A DNA stretch of 64,000 nt. It comes from Clostridia bacterium (GTDB taxonomy: Bacteria > Bacillota > Clostridia > Oscillospirales > CAG-272). How positions within the stretch are numbered: position 1 is the first letter of the stretch; every line of letters begins with the position of its first letter. The position numbers and the translations under genes are program-made. The notes beneath the pieces are model-generated. The model searched no databases. It saw nothing but the letters and a program-made list of their open reading frames with translations, and was not told where the DNA came from. This document shows, one piece after another, positions 52,426 to 60,727 of this stretch. The stretch spans positions 1 through 64,000 of the forward strand of contig JAFSMU010000025.1 of assembly GCA_017447775.1 (NCBI GenBank), read 5' to 3'.

Positions 52426-53282
52426 TATCATCACAAAATTGGCGCGACTACGAGCTTATCGACGCGACGGACGGGGAAAGACTCGAACGCTGGGGAAAAT
52501 ACATCCTTCGCCGCCCCGATCCTCAGGTCGTGTGGAAAAACGCAAAGCGCAGTCCGCTGTGGAAACGCGCTGACGCCGAATATTCCCGCGAGGGCGGCGG
52601 CGGAAGCTGGGTGAGGTGCGACGTGCCGCCGTCGTGGAACATATCGTACGGCGATATGACGTTCAAAGTAAAGCCGATGGGCTTTAAGCACACGGGCGTC
52701 TTTCCCGAGCAGGCGGCAAACTGGGACTGGACCGCCGAAAAGATCCGCGCGTCCGGCAGGCGCGTGCGCGTTTTGAATCTGTTTGCTTACACAGGCTGCG
52801 CCAGCGTCGCCGCGGCAATGGCGGGGGCGGAGGTATATCACGTCGACGCGGCGAAAAATATGGTGGCTCACGCAAAAGAGAACGCCTCTCTTTGCGGCGT
52901 ATCGGAGAACATCCGCTTTTTCGTCGACGACTGCGTGAAGTTTTTGACGTACGCCGTCAAAAAAGGCATAAAATACGATGCGATAATAATGGATCCGCCG
53001 TCATACGGACGCGGGCCGTCGGGGGAAGTGTGGAAGCTTGAAGACAGCATAAGCGATCTTATAACTCTATCCTCGTCCGTGCTTTCGGACGATCCGCTGT
53101 TCTTCATCGTAAACTCCTACACAACGGGACTTTCCCCCTCGACGATGGGATATATGCTCAAAATAAACGTAAAGGATAAATTCGGCGGCGTTGTCTGCTC
53201 CGACGAGCTGGGGCTTTTTGTCAGCGAGAGCGGGGCTATACTCCCGTGCGGCGGCACGTCGCGCTGGAGCGCCGAAAAATAA
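52422..53282 (+). CDS. SAM-dependent methyltransferase, RlmI/RlmK-like
   Basis: The 286-residue protein has SAM motif [24 protein letters not shown] at the ribose site and the catalytic motif MDPPSYGRG, like the class I rRNA (cytosine or guanine) methyltransferases RlmI/RlmKL. No PUA domain is obvious, so the substrate is uncertain. It overlaps ruvB by four bases and ends two bases before ecfA1. Confidence 0.85.
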   Translation: MISSQNWRDYELIDATDGERLERWGKYILRRPDPQVVWKNAKRSPLWKRADAEYSREGGGGSWVRCDVPPSWNISYGDMTFKVKPMGFKHTGVFPEQAANWDWTAEKIRASGRRVRVLNLFAYTGCASVAAAMAGAEVYHVDAAKNMVAHAKENASLCGVSENIRFFVDDCVKFLTYAVKKGIKYDAIIMDPPSYGRGPSGEVWKLEDSISDLITLSSSVLSDDPLFFIVNSYTTGLSPSTMGYMLKINVKDKFGGVVCSDELGLFVSESGAILPCGGTSRWSAEK

Positions 53283-53284
53283 TT

Positions 53285-54154
53285 ATGGCAAAAGATGTAA
53301 TAATTCAGGCAAAGGGGCTTTCTTATTCATACGAGGAGGACGGCAAGAAGACCGAGGTGCTTCACGGCGTCGACATTGAGATAGAAAAAGGCACGTTCAC
53401 GGCGGTGCTGGGACACAACGGAAGCGGCAAAAGCACGCTTGCAAAGCTTTTTAACCTCGTTCTCACACCAAGCGCGGGCGAGCTTTGGCTGTTCGGCAAA
53501 AAAATAGACGAAAAGGAGCTTTCCGACGACGAGCTTTACGAAATACGCCGCCGCGTCGGAATGGTGTTCCAAAACCCCGACAACCAGCTTGTCGCCACCG
53601 TCGTCGAGGAGGACGTGGCATTCGGGCCGGAGAACCTCGGCGTAAGACCCGAGGAGATACGCCGCCGCGTCGACGACGCGCTGGCTCTTGTCGGCATGAC
53701 GGAATTTGCGCGCCACAGTCCGCATCAGCTATCGGGCGGGCAAAAGCAGAGAGTCGCCATCGCGGGCATACTCGCGCTCTCCCCCGACGTCATAATTTTC
53801 GACGAATCGACGGCGATGCTCGATCCTATCGGGCGGCGCGAGGTCATCGACACGATAAAAAAGCTCCGCTACGACGAGGGCAAAACGATAATCCTCATCA
53901 CTCACTATATGGAAGAGGCGGCGGAGGCCGACAGGGTTGTCGTGCTGAGCGACGGGAGCGTCACTGCCGTCGGCACGCCGAAAGAGGTCTTCTCAAAAAC
54001 CGAGCTTCTTCACTCGGCGGGCCTTGAAGCGCCGCAGATAACGGAGCTTATGCAGGCGCTAAGCGACGCGGGGTATAACGTCCCGCGTGACATACTCGAT
54101 GTCGAGGGCGGCGCTATGGCAATTTCAAAGCTATTTGGGGAAAACAAAAGATGA
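53285..54154 (+). CDS. ecfA1: ECF transporter energy-coupling ATPase EcfA1
   Basis: The 289-residue ATPase has Walker A GHNGSGKSTLAK, a Q-loop in GMVFQNPDNQLVATVVEEDV, signature LSGGQKQRVAIAG and Walker B VIIFDESTAMLDP. The Q-loop and VVEEDVAFGPEN are hallmarks of EcfA. With EcfA2 and EcfT it makes a shared module that powers vitamin S-components encoded elsewhere. The ATG has no ribosome site, so it may depend on translation of the upstream gene. Confidence 0.95.
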   Translation: MAKDVIIQAKGLSYSYEEDGKKTEVLHGVDIEIEKGTFTAVLGHNGSGKSTLAKLFNLVLTPSAGELWLFGKKIDEKELSDDELYEIRRRVGMVFQNPDNQLVATVVEEDVAFGPENLGVRPEEIRRRVDDALALVGMTEFARHSPHQLSGGQKQRVAIAGILALSPDVIIFDESTAMLDPIGRREVIDTIKKLRYDEGKTIILITHYMEEAAEADRVVVLSDGSVTAVGTPKEVFSKTELLHSAGLEAPQITELMQALSDAGYNVPRDILDVEGGAMAISKLFGENKR

Positions 54155-55017
54155 ATGCGGCACAACTGAAAAACGTTTCTTATATATACAGCAAAGACAC
54201 GCCGTTTGAAAAGACGGCCGTTTCGGGCGTTGACATAACTATCGAAAGCGGGCTTACAACGGGCGTTATCGGCCACACGGGATCGGGCAAAAGCACGCTT
54301 TCGCAGATGATAAACGGACTTATAAAGCCGAGCGAGGGCGAGGTATTTGTCCTTGGCAAAAATATATGGGACGAGCCGAAAAAGATAAAGCAGGTGCGCT
54401 TTCGCGTCGGGCTTGTGTTCCAGTACCCCGAGTACCAGCTTTTTGAGGAGACCGTCCGCGCCGACATCGCCTTCGGCCCGAAGAATATGAAGCTTGACAA
54501 AGACGAGATAGAGCGCCGCGTGCTTGACGCCGCGCGTTTTGTCGGCATACCCGAGGATATGCTCGACCGCTCGCCGTTTGACCTTTCGGGCGGGCAGAAG
54601 CGGCGCGTCGCAATAGCGGGCGTTATCGCCATGCGCCCCGATATCCTCATCCTCGACGAGCCTGCGGCGGGGCTTGATCCGCGCGGCCGCAATGAGATAC
54701 TGTCGCGCATATCGGAATACAAAAAGGAAACCGGCTCCACCGTCGTTATGATAAGTCACTCGATGGAGGATATGGCGAAGTACTGCGACAAAATCCTCGT
54801 TATGAACCGCGGCAAAGCGTTCCTTTACGGAACGCCGTCTGAGATATTTTCAAACGCTCACCTTGTCGAGTCCGTGGGGCTTGGCGTGCCGCAGGTGACG
54901 CGCCTTATGCAAAAGCTGCGCGATATGGGATACGATCTTTCGCCCTCCGTCTACACTGTGGAGGACGCGGCAAAGGAGATAATCCGCGCGCTGGGAGGTG
55001 GCGGCAATGCTTCGTGA
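54151..55017 (+). CDS. ecfA2: ECF transporter energy-coupling ATPase EcfA2
   Basis: The 288-residue second ATPase has Walker A GHTGSGKSTLSQ, GLVFQYPEYQLFEETVRADI, signature LSGGQKRRVAIAG and LDEPAAGLDPRG. The form QLFEETV distinguishes A2 from A1. It overlaps ecfA1 by four bases and ecfT by eleven. Confidence 0.95.
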   Translation: MNAAQLKNVSYIYSKDTPFEKTAVSGVDITIESGLTTGVIGHTGSGKSTLSQMINGLIKPSEGEVFVLGKNIWDEPKKIKQVRFRVGLVFQYPEYQLFEETVRADIAFGPKNMKLDKDEIERRVLDAARFVGIPEDMLDRSPFDLSGGQKRRVAIAGVIAMRPDILILDEPAAGLDPRGRNEILSRISEYKKETGSTVVMISHSMEDMAKYCDKILVMNRGKAFLYGTPSEIFSNAHLVESVGLGVPQVTRLMQKLRDMGYDLSPSVYTVEDAAKEIIRALGGGGNAS

Positions 55018-55828
55018 TATAACACTCGGCCAGTTCTTCCCGGGAAGCTCCGTCCTCCATAAAACAGACCCGCGCGTGAAAATTCTTCTCGCTATCGCGT
55101 ATATCGTCGCGGTGTTCCTTGTAAAAAGCCCGTCGGGATACATCCTTCTTTCGGCTTTTACGATAACGCTTGTGCTTATTTCGGGCGTTAAGGTGAAGGT
55201 GGTGCTCAAAGGCATAAAGCCGCTTATCTTCATCGTCATTTTCACCGCGGTGATCAACATTTTATTCACAAAGGGCGAAAATCTGCTCGTTTCGTGGTGG
55301 ATAATAAACATATACGCCGAGGGACTTGCAAACGCGCTGTTTATGTCGCTGAGGATTATATCCCTGCTTGTCGGCACGTCGGTCATACTGACGTACACGA
55401 CATCCCCAATCGCTTTGACGGACGCCATCGAGCGACTGCTCTCGCCGCTGCGCGTGCTTCACATACCCGTTCACGAATTTGCGATGATGATGACGATAGC
55501 TCTGCGCTTCATCCCGACGCTTATCGAGGAGACCGACAAGATCATGAGCGCGCAGAAATCGCGCGGCGCCGATTTTCAGACAGGAAAGCTCCATGAGCGC
55601 GTCCGCGCATTCGTTCCGGTGCTGATACCGCTGTTCGTTTCCGCATTCCGCCGCGCCGACGACCTTGCCGTCGCAATGGAGTGCCGCTGTTATCGCGGCG
55701 GCCGCGGCAGAACGAGAATGACAAAGCTGCACCTGCACCTGCGCGACCTTTTTGCCGTTGTCGTAATGGCGGCGTTCATTGCGGGGATAGTTGTGCTTAA
55801 TAAATACCTTCCGCTGAATTTTGTTTGA
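55007..55828 (+). CDS. ecfT: ECF transporter transmembrane protein EcfT
   Basis: The 273-residue membrane protein starts LGQFFPGSSVLHKTDPRVK, the usual EcfT beginning. It has about five helices and two cytoplasmic coupling helices with the Ala-Arg-Gly type motif (AQKSRGADF and AMECRCYRGGRGR). I use the ATG at 55007 because GGGAGG lies ten bases before it; an in-frame GTG nine bases upstream is less likely. It binds the two ATPases and S-components. Confidence 0.95.
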   Translation: MLRDITLGQFFPGSSVLHKTDPRVKILLAIAYIVAVFLVKSPSGYILLSAFTITLVLISGVKVKVVLKGIKPLIFIVIFTAVINILFTKGENLLVSWWIINIYAEGLANALFMSLRIISLLVGTSVILTYTTSPIALTDAIERLLSPLRVLHIPVHEFAMMMTIALRFIPTLIEETDKIMSAQKSRGADFQTGKLHERVRAFVPVLIPLFVSAFRRADDLAVAMECRCYRGGRGRTRMTKLHLHLRDLFAVVVMAAFIAGIVVLNKYLPLNFV

Positions 55829-55846
55829 GCGGGGAAGTGGGATAAG

Positions 55847-56593
55847 ATGAAATACCTGCTTAAACTTTCATACCTCGGAACAGATTTTTCCGGCTTTCAG
55901 GTGCAATCTGGCAGCGATGCCGTAACCGTTCAGGGCGAGCTGTGCCGCGCCGCTCGCGAGCTTTTCTGCACGGAGTGCGCCGTTTCCGGCTGTTCGAGAA
56001 CGGACGCCGGCGTTCACGCCATCGAGTACTTTGCAACGCTTGAGCATCACTCAGGAACCTCGATCCCACCCGAGCGGCTGCCGCGCGCCATGGGTGCGTT
56101 TTTGCCGAGGACTATCGCTATAAGCGAGGCGACGCCCGTCCCGGACGATTACTCGGTGCGCGCGCACGTTTGCGAAAAGGAATATATGTACGTAATTTTG
56201 AATACCCGCGTGCCGTCTCCGTTTTCCGTCGGGCGCGCGTGGCACGTGCCGCAGACCCTCGACGTTAAAAAAATGAACGAGGCGGCGGCGCACTTTGTCG
56301 GCAGGCGCGACTTTCGCGCGTTTATGGCAAGCGGCAGCGACGTTATCGACACCACGCGAAGCGTAAGCGTTTGCCGCGTGGAAAAAGACGGCGAAAATAT
56401 AAAAATTTACATCAAAGCGGACGGTTTTTTATATAATATGGTCAGAATAATCGCGGGGACGCTCGTCGACGTCGGGCGCGGCGCGACGGACGTATCGGAA
56501 ATACCTAAAATTATCTCGTCCCTCGACCGCTCGCGCGCGGGAAGGACGGCTCCGCCCGACGGACTGTACCTTTTACGCGTCATATTAAAATAA
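55847..56593 (+). CDS. truA: tRNA pseudouridine synthase A
   Basis: The 248-residue enzyme makes pseudouridine at positions 38-40 of the tRNA anticodon arm. The catalytic Asp is in CSRTDAGVHA, with FVGRRDFRAFM and FLYNMVRIIAGTLV following. It sits directly after ecfT, the order found throughout Firmicutes. The ribosome site is weak (GGGGAAGTGGG). Confidence 0.96.
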   Translation: MKYLLKLSYLGTDFSGFQVQSGSDAVTVQGELCRAARELFCTECAVSGCSRTDAGVHAIEYFATLEHHSGTSIPPERLPRAMGAFLPRTIAISEATPVPDDYSVRAHVCEKEYMYVILNTRVPSPFSVGRAWHVPQTLDVKKMNEAAAHFVGRRDFRAFMASGSDVIDTTRSVSVCRVEKDGENIKIYIKADGFLYNMVRIIAGTLVDVGRGATDVSEIPKIISSLDRSRAGRTAPPDGLYLLRVILK

Positions 56594-56658
56594 ATGTTAC
56601 TTTTTTGATAAAATATAGTCAAAATTTTGTGTTACAATTGAAAAAAGGAGAGATGTAT

Positions 56659-57345
56659 ATGGCAGAGATAATAACCGTATCGGTGCTGATACTTACAGTC
56701 GTTATCGCGGCGATAGTCGGGATAAAGCGCGGTTTTGTGCGCTCTATCGCGGGGCTTTTGGTGTATATCGTTTCGTATATAATCGCAAACAGATTCTATA
56801 CGCTTATCGTGCCGTATACGTCAAAGATACCGTTCATCGTTTCGATGACGAGCGATGTCGAAATGCCACAGATCGAGGCGGGAACGGGCTTTATGGGCAA
56901 GATCGGGGCGATTATGAAGTACCTGTTCGACAACGCGCAAAGCTCCGGCTCCGATCCCACCGAAACGGCGCGCGCCGTTATAAACAACTTCCTTGCCGAG
57001 CTTATCGCGCAGGCGATATCGTTCCTTGCGCTGTTCATCGTTTCGGTGCTGGTGCTGAAGCTCCTTACGTTCCTTATCGGAAAGATCTTCGATCTGCCCG
57101 GGCTGAACGCCGTCAACCGCGTGCTCGGCCTTGTGTTCGGCGTCCTTTCGGGATTCTTTATAACGTGGATACTTTCAAACCTTTTCGTCGGCGTTATCCT
57201 TCCGATACTCGTCGATAAATTCCCCGACGTTTTCTCCGCCTCAATCGGCGAGAACGTCATCGTACAGTTCTTTATGAAATTCAGCCCCGTGGCGCTTGTA
57301 ATGTATCTTGTGAACAAGATAGGCTCGATCGGGGCAGTGAAATAA
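56659..57345 (+). CDS. CvpA family membrane protein
   Basis: The 228-residue protein has four membrane helices with the CvpA pattern: an initial IITVSVLILTVVIAAIVG, GIKRGFVRSIAGLLVYIVSY, and in the second half FLIGKIFDLPGLNAVNRVLG. CvpA is linked to bacteriocin export or envelope maintenance in other bacteria; its role in Clostridia is not known. The ATG at 56659 follows AAAGGAG by eight bases; an ATG six bases earlier is too close to that site. Confidence 0.85.
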   Translation: MAEIITVSVLILTVVIAAIVGIKRGFVRSIAGLLVYIVSYIIANRFYTLIVPYTSKIPFIVSMTSDVEMPQIEAGTGFMGKIGAIMKYLFDNAQSSGSDPTETARAVINNFLAELIAQAISFLALFIVSVLVLKLLTFLIGKIFDLPGLNAVNRVLGLVFGVLSGFFITWILSNLFVGVILPILVDKFPDVFSASIGENVIVQFFMKFSPVALVMYLVNKIGSIGAVK

Positions 57346-57403
57346 ACTTATGCACAAAGCGACGGTGCAAATGCAAAAATCTAAGTCGCAGACAGGATAA
57401 TTT

Positions 57404-59716
57404 ATGCAGTTATGTTCAAGATGCCATAAGAGAATGGCTGTCGTTTTCGTAACGAAGCTCGAAAACAACGAATCAAAAAACGAAGGGCTTTGCCTTATAT
57501 GCGCAAAGCAGCTCGGCATCCCGCAGGTCAGCGAAATACTTGACAAAATGGGGATAGACGACGAAGACCTTGAAAATATGGACAAGGAAATGAACGGCCT
57601 TATCGCAAGCGAGGGCGAGGATGAGGACAACGACGACGACGGCGACGAAGCCGACAGCCGCACCCCCTCGATAGATTTTGCCAAGCTTTTCGGCGGACTG
57701 CCTTTTGAAAACGCCAAAGGCGGCGAAAAGTCCGAAAAGACGGAAAAGAAAAAGGAAAAGGGCAAAAAGAAGGACGATCACAAGTTCCTCGGGCAATACT
57801 GCCGCGACCTTACCGCCGCCGCGCGCGAGGGTAAACTCGACGCTGTCATCGGGCGCGATACCGAGGTCGGCAGAATGATGCAGATACTGACGCGCCGCCA
57901 GAAGAACAACCCTTGCCTTATCGGTGAACCGGGCGTCGGCAAGACGGCAGTCGCCGAGGCGCTGGCGCAGAAGATCGCAAAGGGAGATGTGCCGTACAAG
58001 CTGCGCGAAAAAGAGGTGTGGCTCGTCGATATGACGGCGATGGTCGCGGGCACGCAGTTCCGCGGTCAGTTTGAAAGCCGCATGAAAGGGCTTGTCGACG
58101 AAGTCAAGGCGCTGGGAAATATAATCCTTGTCATCGACGAGGTGCATACCATCGTCGGCGTCGGGGACGCTGAGGGCAGCATGAACGCCGCCAACATCTT
58201 AAAACCCGCGCTTTCCCGCGGCGAGATACAGCTCATCGGCGCGACAACGCTTACCGAATACCGCAAATACATCGAAAAGGACGCCGCGCTCGAGCGCCGC
58301 TTCCAGCCTGTAATGATAGAGGAGCCGAGCATCGAGGACACAAAGAAGATCCTTTACGGCATCAAGAAATACTACGAGCAGTACCACAAAATTCATATCT
58401 CGCAGGAGATTATCGACCGCACCGTCGAGCTTTCGGAGCGCTACATCACCGACAGATACCTTCCCGACAAGGCGATAGACCTGCTTGACGAGGCGGCGGC
58501 ATACGTTTCGATGAACAGCCCCGTTATCGAGAGGGTAGAGCTTGCCGAGCGCACGCTCGACGAGCTGAAAAAGCAGACGGCGGCGCTTGAAGAAGCGGAG
58601 ATGCCGTCAGACTCCGACGACAATGCGCGTCAGGCTCGCTACGAAAAGATAGCGGAGCTTCGCTCCTCCACGCTCAAAGGCGAGGAAGAGTACGAAAGAC
58701 TGAAAAACGAGCTTGCGACGGTGGAGCTTACAGCCGACGCGCTGGCGCACGTCATCGAGATATGGACGGGCGTTCCCGCCGGCTCGATCACCACAAACGA
58801 ATACGAGCGCCTGCAGGGGCTTGGCGCAAGGCTCAAAGAGCGCGTCAAAGGTCAGGACGCGGCGGTGGACGCGGTAGTACGCGCCATCAAGCGCAACCGC
58901 GCGGGAGTTTCGTATAAGCGCAAACCCGCCTCGTTCATCTTCGCGGGGCCTACCGGTGTGGGCAAAACGGAGCTTGTAAAAGTCCTTGCCGACGATCTGT
59001 TCAAAACGCCCGACGCGCTGATAAGGCTCGATATGTCGGAATTTATGGAGAAATTCTCCGTTTCGCGCATCATAGGCTCGCCCCCGGGGTACGTCGGATA
59101 TGACGACGCGGGGCAGCTCACCGAAAAGATCCGCCGCAAGCCGTACTCCGTGGTGCTGTTTGACGAGATCGAAAAGGCGCACCCGGACGTTCTCAACATC
59201 CTGCTTCAGATACTCGACGACGGCAGAATAACCGACTCGCACGGCAAGGTCGTCAAATTCGAGGACGCGATAATCGTCATGACGACAAACGCCGGCTCAT
59301 CGACGGGGATGAACACCCCCGGCTTTGGCGAGAGCGCGCAGAAAATGAGCGAGGACCGCACGATGAAGGCGCTCTCCGAGTTCCTCCGCCCCGAATTCAT
59401 CAACCGCGTGGATGAGATCATCACGTTCCGCGCGCTCGACATGAACGACTTTGTACGCATTGCCGAGATCATGCTCGGCGATATGAAAAAGACGCTTGCC
59501 GAAAAGGGAATTTCGCTTGTGTGGACGGATGCGGCTGCGAAATACGTCGCTGAAAAATCGTTCTCGACGAAATTCGGCGCGCGCAATATGCGCCGCTTCA
59601 TCAGCCGCAACATCGAGGACGCCGTCGCCGAAAAGATCATCGCGGCAGGGCAGCGCGGCGTGAAGATGATCTCCGTTGACGCAAAAGACGATGAAATCGT
59701 GATCGAAGCCGTATAA
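57404..59716 (+). CDS. ClpE-like ATP-dependent protease ATPase with N-terminal zinc finger
   Basis: The 770-residue Hsp100 ATPase begins with a CSRCHKR...CLICAKQ zinc motif (residues 4-32), as in ClpE and McsA, in place of the usual Clp-N domain. A long acidic linker and a Lys/Glu-rich stretch (~residues 55-125) follow. AAA-1 has [15 protein letters not shown]-2 [12 protein letters not shown], and there is a short middle coiled coil between. The ClpP-binding loop is not readily seen. No CtsR repeat is visible upstream. The ribosome site is weak. Confidence 0.88.
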   Translation: MQLCSRCHKRMAVVFVTKLENNESKNEGLCLICAKQLGIPQVSEILDKMGIDDEDLENMDKEMNGLIASEGEDEDNDDDGDEADSRTPSIDFAKLFGGLPFENAKGGEKSEKTEKKKEKGKKKDDHKFLGQYCRDLTAAAREGKLDAVIGRDTEVGRMMQILTRRQKNNPCLIGEPGVGKTAVAEALAQKIAKGDVPYKLREKEVWLVDMTAMVAGTQFRGQFESRMKGLVDEVKALGNIILVIDEVHTIVGVGDAEGSMNAANILKPALSRGEIQLIGATTLTEYRKYIEKDAALERRFQPVMIEEPSIEDTKKILYGIKKYYEQYHKIHISQEIIDRTVELSERYITDRYLPDKAIDLLDEAAAYVSMNSPVIERVELAERTLDELKKQTAALEEAEMPSDSDDNARQARYEKIAELRSSTLKGEEEYERLKNELATVELTADALAHVIEIWTGVPAGSITTNEYERLQGLGARLKERVKGQDAAVDAVVRAIKRNRAGVSYKRKPASFIFAGPTGVGKTELVKVLADDLFKTPDALIRLDMSEFMEKFSVSRIIGSPPGYVGYDDAGQLTEKIRRKPYSVVLFDEIEKAHPDVLNILLQILDDGRITDSHGKVVKFEDAIIVMTTNAGSSTGMNTPGFGESAQKMSEDRTMKALSEFLRPEFINRVDEIITFRALDMNDFVRIAEIMLGDMKKTLAEKGISLVWTDAAAKYVAEKSFSTKFGARNMRRFISRNIEDAVAEKIIAAGQRGVKMISVDAKDDEIVIEAV

Positions 59717-59725
59717 AAGAATCAT

Positions 59726-59752
59726 AAACGCTCCTATATGGGGCGTTTTTCT
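59726..59752 (+). terminator. Terminator of the clpE-like gene
   Basis: AAACGCTCC/GGGGCGTTT arms (one G-T pair) followed by TTTTTC. Confidence 0.85.
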
Positions 59753-59759
59753 TTGCCCG

Positions 59760-60485
59760 TTACCCGTCAGGCTCCCCTTTGGCGAGCGCAAGATCGAACA
59801 TCTCGTCGTAATCAAACCCGATATGTGAGTGCCGCGTCGTCGTTTCGTCGTTCCACCGCCGTCCTATAAGCCATTTTGCGGGAGCGGGAACAAAGCGCCC
59901 TCCGTCGCGCCTCCATTCGTCCGTCCGCTTTTGCCGATTGACAGCCTCGATGATCTTTGACGCCGTATCACCGTCGTGACACACCTCCTCATACGCGTCC
60001 CGTGCCTCTCTCTGTCCCGTGTGCCTCGGGTAAGCGTTCCAGAACGCGTCAAATCCGCCCTGCGCGTCACAAGAGAGAGTTGTATTGTCTTGTCTTGATT
60101 CGTCTTGTCTTGTATTGTCTTGTCTTGGTTTGTCTTGTTTTGTTTTGTCTTGTTTTGAGTACGCAGGCTCCTCAAAAGGCACCCTTGCAGGTACCCTCAT
60201 AGACTCCTCTGACGGCTCATATTCGCAAACATTTGTTCGCTCTTGCTTGCGCCTTTCTTCGATGCCGTACCGTGCGTATGCCGCGCCGTCGCGCGAGCGT
60301 TTCAGAATAGGGAAAATGAGCGTTGCCGCCATCTTTGCTATGCCGTGGAATTCTTCAGGCTCCGTGCCGTCTTTTGAATATTTCAGCATAGCGCGCAAAA
60401 GCGCCTTGCAGTCGTCGCCGCTCAAAAGTTCAAATGCGTCCCCCCAATCGTAGAAGAACGCCATTGCTCTGTCTGTTTTTGCCAT
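59760..60485 (-). CDS. Phage-type replication protein (DUF6291-like) with a repeat linker
   Basis: The 241-residue protein begins AMAFFYDWGDAFELLSGDD and has ALLRAMLKYSKDG, the start of DUF6291-type proteins found in prophages and conjugative elements. Residues ~110-135 are five near-identical pentapeptides (K/R-Q-D-x-x). The C-terminal part (FDAFWNAYPRHTGQREARDAY ... FVPAPAKWL) resembles the C-terminus of phage replisome organisers. No other phage gene is nearby, so it is likely a stranded remnant, yet its promoter and frame are intact. Confidence 0.7.
   Translation of the reverse strand: MAKTDRAMAFFYDWGDAFELLSGDDCKALLRAMLKYSKDGTEPEEFHGIAKMAATLIFPILKRSRDGAAYARYGIEERRKQERTNVCEYEPSEESMRVPARVPFEEPAYSKQDKTKQDKPRQDNTRQDESRQDNTTLSCDAQGGFDAFWNAYPRHTGQREARDAYEEVCHDGDTASKIIEAVNRQKRTDEWRRDGGRFVPAPAKWLIGRRWNDETTTRHSHIGFDYDEMFDLALAKGEPDG
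60083..60157. repeat. Pentanucleotide repeat tract in the phage-type gene
   Basis: Fifteen consecutive five-base units, mostly TCTTG with TATTG, TTTTG, ATTCG and GTTTG variants on the plus strand. They encode the five pentapeptides of the linker. Gain or loss of one unit would shift the frame. Confidence 0.85.
60226..60239. promoter_or_regulatory. LexA-box-like sequence inside the phage-type gene
   Basis: CAAACATTTGTTCG differs by two bases from the palindromic copy at 60583-60596. Being within a coding sequence it may be coincidence. Confidence 0.3.
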
Positions 60486-60516
60486 TTATTTAACCTCATT
60501 GTTTTTAGTTTTTTCA

Positions 60517-60532
60517 CCGCGGTATACCGCGG
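60517..60532. promoter_or_regulatory. Perfect 16-bp palindrome in the leader of the phage-type gene
   Basis: CCGCGGTATACCGCGG is fully self-complementary and lies between the -10 box and the start codon of the minus-strand gene, the right place for a repressor site. Confidence 0.5.
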
Positions 60533-60545
60533 ATTTTATGCCTAT

Positions 60546-60574
60546 ATTATACCATAAAATCGGCAAAAAGTCAA
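60546..60574 (-). promoter_or_regulatory. Promoter of the phage-type gene
   Basis: Minus-strand TTGACT, 17-base spacer, TATAAT. Confidence 0.8.
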
Positions 60575-60582
60575 TATAAAAA

Positions 60583-60596
60583 CGAACATTTGTTCA
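60583..60596. promoter_or_regulatory. LexA-type (SOS) box
   Basis: CGAACATTTGTTCA contains GAAC-N4-GTTC, the core of the Gram-positive LexA operator. It lies nine bases upstream of the -35 box of the phage-type gene, in the gap shared with the glycoside hydrolase gene. Confidence 0.5.
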
Positions 60597-60659
60597 GAGT
60601 CCATGCCGAGCGACGAGCCGAAACGGCGCGATTTTTTTTGCCGAAAAACCGTATTGTTA

Positions 60660-60687
60660 TTGACTTATCCGCGATTTGCGCTATAAT
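60660..60687 (+). promoter_or_regulatory. Promoter of the large glycoside hydrolase gene
   Basis: TTGACT, 16-base spacer, TATAAT, 40 bases before the ATG. Confidence 0.7.
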
Positions 60688-60727
60688 GAATTTATAAAGA
60701 AATAATCTATTTTAATGCGAGGTAGAT

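Noticed and set aside
60083..60157. CRISPR array
   Set aside because: The units are five bases, contiguous, without spacers, and inside a coding frame; no cas gene is present.
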